Shown one piece after another: positions 1 through 7,935 of a stretch of DNA of 64,000 bases. Within the stretch, counting starts at the first letter, position 1, and each line of letters starts with the position of its first letter. Position numbers and translations under genes: made by a program. A model generated the notes under the pieces. It was not told the origin of the DNA, ran no database searches, and saw only the letters and a program-made list of their open reading frames with translations. The stretch is from NCBI RefSeq assembly GCF_030433435.1, contig NZ_JANRHH010000014.1, forward strand, positions 1 through 64,000. The letters run 5' to 3'. This stretch comes from Polycladomyces subterraneus. Its GTDB lineage: Bacteria; Bacillota; Bacilli; Thermoactinomycetales; JIR-001.

Positions 1-374
1 GATGATCCGATCCAGCCATTGTTGCTGATATGACCGAGCCACAACCGGCACACCGATGCGCTTCTCCAGCATAGGGAACGACACCGTGTAGAAGTCACCA
101 TTTTTCTCGATTTTCAGGTTTTGATTGTTGAACGAACACCACATCTTCCTGAATACCCGAGCTTGTTGGTGTTTCTTCTGCGTTGGTTAATGATCGCAGA
201 CGGGAACTTCTCGTCGGAAAACTCCTTGAAAATCTTGCTGGTCGCCTTGTTCACGTCAGGATGAAGCAAGAGCCAGTTTGCAAACTCCGTGTTGATCTGG
301 GTCATTCGTTCATACATGGCCTGTTTGAATTTGGTTGGTTGATACAGTTCCAGCTTGAGTGTGATGGTGGGCAT
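1..374 (-). pseudogene. tnpB: IS200/IS605-family TnpB, frameshifted and cut by the window edge
   Basis: Accessory RNA-guided nuclease (OrfB/TnpB) of an IS200/IS605 element. The ATG at 374 lies just after the tnpA stop and follows a GGGGTG ribosome site. The first ~60 residues read MPTITLKLELYQPTKF and onward, a usual TnpB N-terminus. After residues SAIINQ (near 180-200) homology moves to another frame: a second frame reads QKKHQQARVFRKMWCSFNNQ and then NLKIEKNGDFY...GVPVVARSYQQQWLDR down to position 1. The break needs a small deletion near 180-185. The gene is therefore not intact, unless the assembly is wrong there. The catalytic RuvC part lies outside the window. Confidence 0.8.
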
Positions 375-378
375 CCAT

Positions 379-777
379 TCACCCCCTTTTCTTTTGTTCT
401 TCCACATATCGTCGGATTGTTTCGCTTGAAACGTTTCCAGCCGTACTAACAAAGAATGAGCGTGTCCATAAGCTTGGTAAATGAGACAAGTGATTGAATT
501 CTTGCCTCAGTTTTCTAGAAGTCACCCCCTTCAATTTTGCCATGATGTCAGTAGGCGAATCACTAGGTAGACAGTTTAAAAACAGATGACAGTAATCTGG
601 CATCACTTCCATGGCAAGGATATCCCAGCCGTTTTCCTGACAAATGTCTTTCACCAACTGTTTAAATCGCTCTTCCACTTGGTTTACCAACACTTTTCTG
701 CGATAACGTGGGCAGAAAACAAAGTGGTAGTTAATCAAAGATACCGTCTTTTTGGTCCTTCTGTATGCTTGTCCCAT
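379..777 (-). CDS. tnpA: IS200/IS605-family Y1 HUH transposase TnpA
   Basis: Single-strand DNA transposase that excises and inserts the element at hairpin ends. The 132-residue length fits the family. The start has LINYHFVFCPRYRRKVL, and the C-terminal helix SSETIRRYVEEQ carries the expected catalytic tyrosine. The HUH metal site, normally H-x-H in a PDHxHL context, reads PDYCHLFL here, so the first histidine is a tyrosine. That change and the broken tnpB suggest a decaying element, though the reading frame is intact. tnpB follows on the same strand with almost no gap. Confidence 0.85.
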   Translation of the reverse strand: MGQAYRRTKKTVSLINYHFVFCPRYRRKVLVNQVEERFKQLVKDICQENGWDILAMEVMPDYCHLFLNCLPSDSPTDIMAKLKGVTSRKLRQEFNHLSHLPSLWTRSFFVSTAGNVSSETIRRYVEEQKKRG

Positions 778-789
778 GGTTTTAGTTGT

Positions 790-920
790 ATCAGTATTTT
801 ATTAATAATGCAACATTAATACTGCAACAACCAAAAACAAAAAATGTTGCTCTAAGCGCCCTCTTCAGAGGGCACCGAGCAACGCCGCCTTTCATCCCAC
901 GATTGAAACTGTGGGCTTTC
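790..920 (-). mobile_element. Left-end hairpins of the IS200/IS605 element
   Basis: The region upstream of tnpA holds two imperfect palindromes of the kind that mark IS200/IS605 ends. GCCCTC-TTCA-GAGGGC lies at 858-873, and CCCAC/GTGGG arms lie at 896-900 and 911-915. It is AT-rich next to tnpA. The exact transposon boundary cannot be set from one copy. Confidence 0.5.
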
Positions 921-1037
921 AGGCGACTTTTTCTGTAAAAGGCCGTCTCCCATTGGGGGGACGGCTTAATTATTGAAACGTCTGCAGGGTCCAATTTCCG
1001 TATCCCCAGGAGAGTGACTGACCAATTCTGTCGAACT

Positions 1038-1200
1038 TCGATTGGGAAAGCGCAGGAATTCATTCGTGGGCCATTTCCTTTAAGCGTAACGCTCATTACC
1101 CGTACCCTCCGCTCCCCTGTCCAAAGTACCCGAGCCCAGCTTCCTTGCAAGGAGCAGGTGAAGCGATCCGGGAAAGCGAAGCGGTGACTCATCTGATACA
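1038..1200 (+). repeat. Dispersed structured repeat, copy R1
   Basis: Copy of a ~140-165 bp repeat also found at 26367-26503, 40285-40345 (degenerate) and, inverted, at 56379-56540. Shared blocks are a GGAAA-CGCAGG stretch, a GGGC-ATTTCCTTTAAG block, and AGCTTCCTTGC followed by GCAGGTG, then a GAAGCGG tail. Arms GGGCCAT (1068-1074) and ATTACCC (1095-1101) can pair with one mismatch; the equivalent arms in R2 and R4 pair perfectly. No ORF is conserved among copies. Function is unknown; it could be a MITE-like element or a structured RNA. Confidence 0.6.
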
Positions 1201-1259
1201 ACCTCGACTACTTTGTCAGCAGACTCAGTGGGAACGCCATGTTCCCGCTCATTTTGTCT

Positions 1260-1748
1260 TCAAACGTCCCTCTGTTTACCGGTTTGCCGATGCAATTCCC
1301 GCCATCGGCTGAGCGGGATCGCTCCCAGCTCGGGGCGCGGCCCTTCCGGCAGCAAAGCGATGTACTCCAGACTGTGCCCGTCCGGGTCCTCAAAATACAG
1401 TGACACGCTAGGGACCCACGAATGAACAGTAGGCTCCCCTCCGGGATTACCGAAAAAATCACGATAGATAATTCCCCGCTCGGCCAGAAATGCCGGAGCC
1501 AGTTCCAAATCCCGCAATGACACGGAAAAAGCAAAATGACTGCGAACAATCTGATCCTCGGGCTTCTCCCACAGCCCCAGCATTTGTTGACGCGCTTGGC
1601 CTACCCAGAAAAATGCCAGACTTCTATCAGGATTCGCGTAGCAAAGTGTCAGCCCCAGCTTATCCCGATAAAAAGCGACTGATGTTTTCAAATCCCGCAC
1701 ATGCAGATGCGTTTCATAAATCCCCGAAGGTTCCACCCAATGGTTCAT
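1260..1748 (-). CDS. VOC-family (glyoxalase/dioxygenase fold) protein
   Basis: A 162-residue protein of the vicinal oxygen chelate superfamily, probably cytoplasmic. It has the two paired beta-alpha-beta-beta-beta modules: HLHVRDLKTSVAFYRDKLGL at the start, and SVSLYFEDPDGHSLEYIAL near the end, with candidate metal ligands at His16, the His of SHFAF and the Glu of LEYIAL. The start MNHWVEP is chosen because GAGGAATGGAAG precedes it; an upstream ATG in frame lacks such a site. The substrate cannot be told: members include glyoxalases, thiol transferases and dioxygenases. Transcribed alone, divergently from the methyltransferase gene that follows. Confidence 0.8.
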   Translation of the reverse strand: MNHWVEPSGIYETHLHVRDLKTSVAFYRDKLGLTLCYANPDRSLAFFWVGQARQQMLGLWEKPEDQIVRSHFAFSVSLRDLELAPAFLAERGIIYRDFFGNPGGEPTVHSWVPSVSLYFEDPDGHSLEYIALLPEGPRPELGAIPLSRWRELHRQTGKQRDV

Positions 1749-1927
1749 CTTCCATTCCTCCCGTGAATTGGTTGCGGCATTTTCTCTTTTCCCCACCCGC
1801 TCACTTTTCAAACTTTTTCATTTATTAAATAGCAAAAAAATGTCACTTCGCCGAAGGACCATTTTTCTCCCCATCGCTTTTTTTGTTACAATGGGGAGGT
1901 ACCTGAAACGCGGGAGGAACTGAAACC

Positions 1928-3298
1928 ATGCACCTTCCTACAGATTACCTCGAACAGATGAAAACCTGGTTGCAAGACGAGTTCCCGGCGTTTCTCGCCA
2001 GTTACGAGGAGGTACCGGCACGCGGCTTGCGGGTGAACCGGCTCAAGATCGAGACGGAGGCATTTTTGCAGAAGAATCCGTTTGATCTCATGCCCATCCC
2101 GTGGTGTCCGGAAGGATTTTATTACAATCACGAACAGGACCGTCCCGGGAAACACGTTTATCATGCGGCCGGTTTGTATTATATTCAGGACCCCAGCGCC
2201 ATGGCGCCCGCAGAGGCACTAGACACCCAACCGGGTGAACGGGTGCTGGATTTGTGTGCGGCTCCGGGTGGAAAAACCACACAAATCGCCGCCAAAATGC
2301 AAGGAAAAGGATTGCTGGTGGCCAATGAAATTTCCCCACAGCGCATCAAGGCTTTGGTGGAAAATTTGGAGCGGTGCGGAGTGACCAACGCCGTTGTCCT
2401 TAATGAACGACCGGAGCGATTGACGAAACGTTTCGCCGGGTTTTTCGACCGGATTTTGATCGACGCTCCGTGTTCGGGTGAGGGAATGTTCCGCAAAGAC
2501 CCGGAAGTGTGTGAGCGCTGGAGTGTACGGGCCACTCACTTGTGCGCGGATGTCCAATTGGAGATCTTGGCGGCCGCCGCCCCCATGCTCCGGCCGGGTG
2601 GTGTACTCGTCTACTCCACCTGCACGTTCAATCCGGTGGAGAACGAACAGGTCATCGCCCGCTTTTTGGCTGATCACCCGGAGTTCTCCCTGGTGTCCGT
2701 TCCGCAAGCGTCCCATTACCGGCCGGGACGCCCGGAATGGGCGAACGGATGCGATACTTTGCGGTTGGCTTCCCGCCTGTGGCCTCACCATCTACGGGGA
2801 GAAGGACATTTCGTGGCGTTGATGGAAAAGACGGATGGCCCTGAAGGAACCAAACGCCGGCCGGGAAAAATGCCGCCCGTGTCCGCCGATGCAGTGAAGC
2901 ATTTGCGCGCCTTTATCCATGAGACACTGACATTCGAATGTGATGATTGGCCACTGACGCTGTACGGCGAACATTTATACCGGGTCCCGGACGAATTGCC
3001 TTCGCTGAAAGGTCTGAAGGTAGAGCGCCCCGGCTTGTATTTGGGACAAGTCAAACGAAACCGGTTGGAACCTTCCCACACTTGGGCGATGGCCTTAAAA
3101 CCGAATGATGTTCAGCGATATGTATCGTTTGAGGTGGACGATCCGCGTCTGTACCAATATTTGCGGGGTGAAACGATTCCCTTTGACGGTGACAAGGGAT
3201 GGACGCTGGTGGGGGTGGAACAGTTTCCGCTGGGATGGGCCAAAGTATCCGGTGGCATGTTGAAAAACCATTATCCCAAATGGTTGCGTTGGGATTAG
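1928..3298 (+). CDS. rsmF: RsmF/RsmB-like rRNA cytosine-C5 methyltransferase
   Basis: A 456-residue SAM-dependent RNA m5C methyltransferase of the NOL1/NOP2/Sun family. The SAM loop DLCAAPGGKT is at 108-117. The two catalytic cysteines are Cys182 in motif IV (DAPCSGEGMF) and Cys232 in motif VI (YSTCTF). The N-terminal RsmF-type domain (GLRVNRLK) and a C-terminal extension with a PUA-like fold match Gram-positive RsmF proteins in length. GGGAGGAACTGAAACC precedes the ATG, and a TACAAT -10-like box sits near 1888. The target base is inferred from the family (16S rRNA), not visible in sequence. Confidence 0.88.
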   Translation: MHLPTDYLEQMKTWLQDEFPAFLASYEEVPARGLRVNRLKIETEAFLQKNPFDLMPIPWCPEGFYYNHEQDRPGKHVYHAAGLYYIQDPSAMAPAEALDTQPGERVLDLCAAPGGKTTQIAAKMQGKGLLVANEISPQRIKALVENLERCGVTNAVVLNERPERLTKRFAGFFDRILIDAPCSGEGMFRKDPEVCERWSVRATHLCADVQLEILAAAAPMLRPGGVLVYSTCTFNPVENEQVIARFLADHPEFSLVSVPQASHYRPGRPEWANGCDTLRLASRLWPHHLRGEGHFVALMEKTDGPEGTKRRPGKMPPVSADAVKHLRAFIHETLTFECDDWPLTLYGEHLYRVPDELPSLKGLKVERPGLYLGQVKRNRLEPSHTWAMALKPNDVQRYVSFEVDDPRLYQYLRGETIPFDGDKGWTLVGVEQFPLGWAKVSGGMLKNHYPKWLRWD

Positions 3299-3302
3299 GG
3301 CA

Positions 3303-3329
3303 ATCCCGCCCCACAGGAGGGGCGGGAAT
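3303..3329. terminator. GC-rich hairpin after rsmF
   Basis: Arms ATCCCGCCCC and GGGGCGGGA(T) face each other around ACAGGA just downstream of the rsmF stop. There is no clear T tract, so it may work as a weak terminator or a 3' stabiliser. Confidence 0.45.
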
Positions 3330-3460
3330 CCGAAGACCATGTTCTCCACCATCAAAAACATCCAAGACCCTTGCACCAAGGGTACACATCCATCTTCCAC
3401 ATAAGACAAACGACACCGCTCATATATTGAATATGAACATACCCAAGGAGGTGGCGAACC

Positions 3461-3688
3461 ATTTCCGATTTGCCCAAACCAACCCGTCCACCATGGCCTC
3501 CCTATATCCCACCCACGATGAATGCAATGGGATTGTTACAACCGGAATGGCTTTATTACCATTATTTCGATTATGAAGAAGATGAACCCCCGAATGCAGA
3601 TCCTCAACCCCGTCCCACACTGGCTTCCGCCCCAGTCAATCCCCCAGCTTCTGCGATCCGCATCCGTTTACATGCCCGGCGGGAGTAA
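3461..3688 (+). CDS. Small proline-rich acidic protein, possible ATT start
   Basis: An unrecognised 75-residue ORF. It opens (I/M)SDLPKPTRPPWPPYIPP, has an aromatic/acidic centre (EWLYYHYFDYEEDEPP) and a basic tail. The strongest ribosome site, AAGGAGGTGG (3444-3453), stands 7 nt before an in-frame ATT at 3461; the next normal start is TTG at 3470, 16 nt away. I favour ATT, which would be unusual. No membrane segment or known domain is visible. It sits alone between the rsmF hairpin and a broken gene on the other strand. A chance ORF is possible, but the ribosome site argues for translation. Confidence 0.5.
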   Translation: MSDLPKPTRPPWPPYIPPTMNAMGLLQPEWLYYHYFDYEEDEPPNADPQPRPTLASAPVNPPASAIRIRLHARRE

Positions 3689-3758
3689 ATAAGTCAGCTC
3701 AAATTTCCCCGCTCTTTTTTTGAATGGGACAAGCCCAATACACCTGACCCACGTTCTG

Positions 3759-4331
3759 TCAATGGGCAGTGTTCCAGTACACCATATAATCATCAAGGAT
3801 GTCTGGCTTGTTTGCTTCAATCGTTTCTTCAACCAGACTGTAACCCCCGATTATAAAGAAAATAAATGGAATGGGTCTGCCGAAACGTTTTTCAGTTACG
3901 CGATTGTGATGTGATTCTTTTACAACAGAAACAACTAAGTGTATAAAAGCATTGAAGATGAGATCGTCACGTTGAAAATTGTCCACGCCTGAAGGGATTT
4001 CTAAGGATTGAATCCATTTTTGACGCAATGCATTTCCTTCCGTATCTTGACAATCGCCGATGACGATTGGATCAACGTGCAGCCAGAAGGAATAGTTCCA
4101 TTTCGCCTCCAAGGAAGAAGAGGCAGTAGGCCTTTTACCATTTTTTGATTTTCCCATTGCTGTATGGTGTTATCAACTCAACAATATCCCATGTTTGCTC
4201 AAAGTCGAATCCATTGTAGTCCTCAATGTCTTGCCAAAAATAAATAGAGAAGGCATAAACGTCCCCTTTACATCCCATGACTTTATGACCTTTTCAAAAA
4301 CTCGATAAATATAGTCTCGATAATGTTCCAT
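3759..4331 (-). pseudogene. Broken gene of unknown family (at least two frameshifts)
   Basis: Three overlapping frames join into one protein-like reading. It begins at ATG 4331 (after AAAGAGGAGGG) with MEHYRDYIYRVFEKVIKSWD, moves to a second frame (GDVYAFSIYFWQDIEDYNGF, then a stretch ending ELITPYSN), then to a third (EAKWNYSFWLHVDPIVIGD through DILDDYMVYW). The first shift falls at a G run (C run 4263-4266 on +): five Gs instead of four would restore the frame. The second is near 4130-4160. The composition looks like a soluble protein similar to small immunity-type proteins, but I do not recognise the family. Either a true pseudogene or assembly errors. Confidence 0.6.
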
Positions 4332-4583
4332 AGATGGACATCCCTCCTCTTTAAGATATCTGTCTATCCAATCAGTTGAACAAAAGTTGCTCCCATCCTC
4401 TTTTAAATCGAAGCTTCAAAGTCTCACATGCCCAGACAATGGGCATGTTTGTGTTTTGTGTGTATGATTGATACCATGAGGCGGGATCATGCTTAACGGT
4501 GAAAGACTGAACCAGGCTGTTTTGCAGGATTTCGGTGAATCACGTCGAATATTATGTTGTTCCGTATAAAAAGGAGGGATTGG
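4332..4583 (+). other. Intergenic region before the first subtilase
   Basis: Contains the ribosome site of the broken gene on the minus strand and an AT-rich stretch upstream of the protease. The hairpin-like CCCAGACAATGGGCATG lies near 4430-4446. No further gene is evident. Confidence 0.4.
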
Positions 4584-5753
4584 ATGAAAAGGAGTTTCGC
4601 GTTGCTGACCGCCTTCATACTCCTGATGGTAATGGCCCTGCCCATTGCCCCGCACGCACAGGCGGCGCCCGCGGACACGGCACCATATGCTCCCGGTGAA
4701 ATTATCGTCAAATTTAAACCCGGCATCGTCCAGAGCCAAATTACTTCTTTGCATCGGACCAACCAGGCGAAGCTGTTGTTCCGGAGCAAAGAAATCGGCT
4801 TCGACGTGATCCGTGCCTCCGGGAAATCGGTCACGGAGCTGATCCGAGACTACCGCAACAATCCGTTGGTGGAATATGCGGAGCCCAACTACTACTTTCA
4901 CGCGACCTGGACACCCAATGATCCCGCTTTATCCAAACAATGGGCACTGCCGAAAATTCGCGCCAACGATGCTTGGAACGCCACGAAAAGCAATAACGGC
5001 ATCCGAGTCGCCGTCGTGGATACCGGTGTTCAGTACAATCACCCCGATCTCTACGGCAAGGTGATCAAAGGATACGATTATGTGGGAAAAGATTGGGACC
5101 CCAGTGACGGCAACGGGCATGGCACTCATGTCGCCGGCGTGATCGCAGCTGCGACCAACAACCACAAGGGAATTGCCGGCATAGCTCCCAACGCCATGAT
5201 TTATGCAGTCCGGGTATTGGACAACAACGGCAACGGTACGTTGGAAAACGTGGCCAACGGCATCATTCATGCGGCTGATCAAGGTGCCAAAGTGATCAAC
5301 CTGAGCCTCGGAGCGGGATATGATTCGCAAACATTAAAAGACGCTGTTCAATATGCTTGGAGCAAAGGCGCGGTTGTCGTCGCGGCGGCGGGGAACAGCA
5401 ACAGTTCCCAACCCAGCTATCCGGCCTATTATGATCAAGTCATCGCCGTAGGGGCAACTGACAAGTACGACAACAAAGCCAGCTTCTCCAACTTTGGTAG
5501 TTGGGTGGACGTTGCCGCACCGGGAGTGGACATCTATTCCACCTATCCGATTGCATACGGCCAATATGCCACGATGTCGGGCACTTCGATGGCGGCACCG
5601 CACGTATCGGGGTTGGCGGCGCTGCTGGCCGCGCAAGGACGGAGCAACAGCGAAATCCGAGACGCCATTCAGAAAACGGCGGACAAAACAGTAGGCACCG
5701 GCACGTATTGGACCTACGGTCGAATCAACGCCTCTAAGGCCGTCCGTTACTGA
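4584..5753 (+). CDS. Secreted thermitase-like subtilisin (S8), copy 1
   Basis: A 389-residue secreted serine endopeptidase. The signal peptide is residues 1-28 (MKRSFALLTAFILLMVMALP, then APHAQA-A). A propeptide of the I9/fervidolysin type follows (APGEIIVKFKPG ... VEYAEPNYYF). The mature enzyme probably begins near TWTPNDP (108). Catalytic residues are Asp146 (VVDTGVQ), His179 (GNGHGTHVAG), Ser335 (SGTSMAAPHVSG), with oxyanion Asn271. The end (GTYWTYGRINASKAVRY) matches thermitase. AAAAGGAGGGATTGG precedes the ATG; an upstream ATG at 4554 has no such site. It heads a run of three related proteases and is the most divergent of them. Confidence 0.93.
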   Translation: MKRSFALLTAFILLMVMALPIAPHAQAAPADTAPYAPGEIIVKFKPGIVQSQITSLHRTNQAKLLFRSKEIGFDVIRASGKSVTELIRDYRNNPLVEYAEPNYYFHATWTPNDPALSKQWALPKIRANDAWNATKSNNGIRVAVVDTGVQYNHPDLYGKVIKGYDYVGKDWDPSDGNGHGTHVAGVIAAATNNHKGIAGIAPNAMIYAVRVLDNNGNGTLENVANGIIHAADQGAKVINLSLGAGYDSQTLKDAVQYAWSKGAVVVAAAGNSNSSQPSYPAYYDQVIAVGATDKYDNKASFSNFGSWVDVAAPGVDIYSTYPIAYGQYATMSGTSMAAPHVSGLAALLAAQGRSNSEIRDAIQKTADKTVGTGTYWTYGRINASKAVRY

Positions 5754-5795
5754 AAACGTCATCGACAGCGACTTTTGATGCAAAGAGGAATCTGT

Positions 5796-5823
5796 TAGCG
5801 GGGACACCCCGCTTTTTTTTTCG
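5796..5823 (+). terminator. Rho-independent terminator of protease 1
   Basis: GCGGGG-ACA-CCCCGC followed by nine Ts. Confidence 0.85.
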
Positions 5824-6267
5824 CTTCAATTTTTAGGTTGGGTGTATATCTTAAATACCTCACCGCACCGTGTACGGATCCGTTTCGAAACGAGTCCAGT
5901 CTTTTTGTATTCGACAAGGATCAGCAAACAGCCTCTTTCCCTCACTCCTTCCCTTGACAACATTCAGCGAAAAACGTTTTTTTACGCATTCGAGAACAAA
6001 TATCTCTATCATGCTCCTGTTTACTTTCTATTAAGCGTCCGTATTCATTTTTTTATTCTTTTTAAAATGATACTCTCTCCATCGTTCATTCATGATGGAG
6101 CTCTCTGCTGTCCTTCTTCACCATAAACGGCTTGCACATCACCTGTCCCTTTATGGACTGGATACCAACACCTTCATAAATATTTATCAAACATTTTTTA
6201 TCATCAGAAGGAAATCGCGACAAGAAATCGAATATTTTTATCATTCCTAAAATGAGGAGGTTTTGTC
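5824..6267 (+). promoter_or_regulatory. AT-rich upstream region of protease 2, duplicated before protease 3
   Basis: No gene is visible. About 150 bp before the ATG match the region at 7789-7935: both contain GGA(T/C)A(C/G)GATACCAACA-like sequence, CTTCATAAATATT and AATATTTTTATCATTCC, then GAGGAGG or GGGAGG. Upstream control was therefore copied with the gene. No sure -35/-10 pair can be picked. Confidence 0.5.
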
Positions 6268-7440
6268 ATGAGACGCATGTTGGCTGTTCTTGTCGCTTTG
6301 TTGATGGTGGCGGTGTTGGCCCTTCCCGCCAACGGTGGTGCAAAGGCAGCGTCCCCCGATACCAAAACCGCCTTCGCCCCCGGTGAAGTGATTGTCAAGT
6401 TTAAAAACGGAACAAACACTTCCACCAAGCAAGCAGTTCACTCACAGGAAAGCGGGCAGGTGCTGTTCCACAGCAAAGAAATCGGCTTTGACGTTGTGAA
6501 GATCCCTTCCGGTAAATCGGTAACACAAGTGGTACGTGAATACCGAAACAACCCCAATGTGGAATACGCCGAACCCAACTACATCTACCACGCCGACTGG
6601 ACACCCAACGATCCGTACTTCTCCACGCAACAGTGGGGACCGCAAAAAGTCCAGGCACCGGCCGCTTGGGATATCACCAAAAGTAACAGCAATGTCTGGA
6701 TCGCCATTGTCGACACCGGCGTTCAGTATGATCACCCTGATCTGGCCGGTAAAGTGTACGCCGGCTACGATTATGTAGACAACGATTGGGACCCGTATGA
6801 CGGCAACGGTCACGGCACGCACTGCGCCGGGATTGCGGCCGCGACGACCAACAACGGTACCGGTATCGCAGGTATGGCCCCCAACGCATCCATTCTCGCC
6901 GTCCGTGTCTTGGACAGCAGCGGCAGCGGCACTCTGGATGACGTCGCCAACGGCATCATTTACGCCACCGATGCCGGAGCCAATGTGATCAGCCTGAGCC
7001 TGGGTTCCACCGCCGGTGCGCAAACGCTGAAAGATGCGGTCGATTATGCATGGAACCACGGCGTGGTAGTCGTCGCAGCCGCCGGGAACAACGGTCTCTC
7101 CACTCCGAACTATCCGGCGTACTACAGTAACGCCATCGCCGTCGCCGCCACCACTTCTAGCGATGTGAAGGCCAGCTACTCCAACTGGGGTTCCTGGGTG
7201 GATGTGGCCGCGCCGGGCTCCAGCATCTATTCCACCTATCCGACCAACAGCTATGCCTCCTTGTCCGGCACTTCCATGGCCACGCCGCACGTGGCGGGGC
7301 TGGCGGGACTTTTGGCCGCACAGGGCCGCTCCAACAGCAACATCCGTGCCGCCATCCAAAACACGGCCGACCCCATCTCCGGAACAGGCACGTATTGGAC
7401 CTACGGCCGAATCAATGCCTACCGCGCCGTTCAATACTGA
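6268..7440 (+). CDS. Secreted thermitase-like subtilisin (S8), copy 2
   Basis: A 390-residue prepro-protease very close to thermitase of Thermoactinomyces. The signal peptide is MRRMLAVLVALLMVAVLALP plus the ANGGAKA processing site (~26-28). The propeptide (APGEVIVKFKNG ... AEPNYIYHA) is followed by the mature start near DWTPNDPYFSTQQWGPQK. Catalytic residues: Asp149, His182, Ser336; oxyanion Asn274. A cysteine in HGTHCAG is shared with thermitase. AATGAGGAGGTTTTGTC precedes the ATG. It forms a tandem repeat with the next gene, offset by 1668 bp. Family members are Ca-stabilised broad-specificity extracellular proteases; the role in nutrition is inferred. Confidence 0.94.
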   Translation: MRRMLAVLVALLMVAVLALPANGGAKAASPDTKTAFAPGEVIVKFKNGTNTSTKQAVHSQESGQVLFHSKEIGFDVVKIPSGKSVTQVVREYRNNPNVEYAEPNYIYHADWTPNDPYFSTQQWGPQKVQAPAAWDITKSNSNVWIAIVDTGVQYDHPDLAGKVYAGYDYVDNDWDPYDGNGHGTHCAGIAAATTNNGTGIAGMAPNASILAVRVLDSSGSGTLDDVANGIIYATDAGANVISLSLGSTAGAQTLKDAVDYAWNHGVVVVAAAGNNGLSTPNYPAYYSNAIAVAATTSSDVKASYSNWGSWVDVAAPGSSIYSTYPTNSYASLSGTSMATPHVAGLAGLLAAQGRSNSNIRAAIQNTADPISGTGTYWTYGRINAYRAVQY

Positions 7441-7467
7441 TTCGTTTCGAAAGCTGTGAAAGAACAA

Positions 7468-7496
7468 GGCAGGAGCGATACGGCTCCTGCCTTGAA
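7468..7496 (+). terminator. Terminator-like hairpin after protease 2
   Basis: GGCAGGAGC-GATAC-GGCTCCTGCC arms. The same hairpin type, with a different loop, follows protease 3, so it belongs to the duplicated unit. The following T tract is weak. Confidence 0.6.
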
Positions 7497-7935
7497 ACTG
7501 CCATGACAACGACGTTTTGTTTTCGACAAACTCAAAGTTCGTTCGCCGAAAATTGCCCCTTCGATGGATCCTACAAATGAACAGACACATCGCCTCCCGA
7601 TCCTCGACAGCTTTCGGTGAAAAGTGGTTGCTCCTACACTGCAGACAAAAATAGCTCCAAAATGCACTCATTTCTCCCCTTATCTTCATCTATATTCATT
7701 TTTTTGATATTTTTTAAAAAGCAATATCCCCTCAACGCCCCATCCCTGAAACTATCACTCCCTTTTCCTTCTCAAGGTTTCTCGCTTGTACACCAAATGA
7801 ACACAATCACCCCCTTGATGGACAGGATACCAACATCTTCATAAATATTTTATCAAATATTTTTTAATCATCCGAAGGAAACCAGCAATAGGAGATCGAA
7901 TATTTTTATCATTCCTAAAATAGGGAGGTTTTGTC
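7497..7935 (+). promoter_or_regulatory. AT-rich upstream region of protease 3
   Basis: No gene is visible. The last ~150 bp match the upstream region of protease 2. Both also share a T-rich stretch with TATTCATTTTTTT further upstream (near 7690 and 6045). Confidence 0.5.

Noticed and set aside
6442-7689. 415-codon open frame on the minus strand opposite the second thermitase
   Set aside because: Repeats of the protease produce a repeated antisense frame; no ribosome site.
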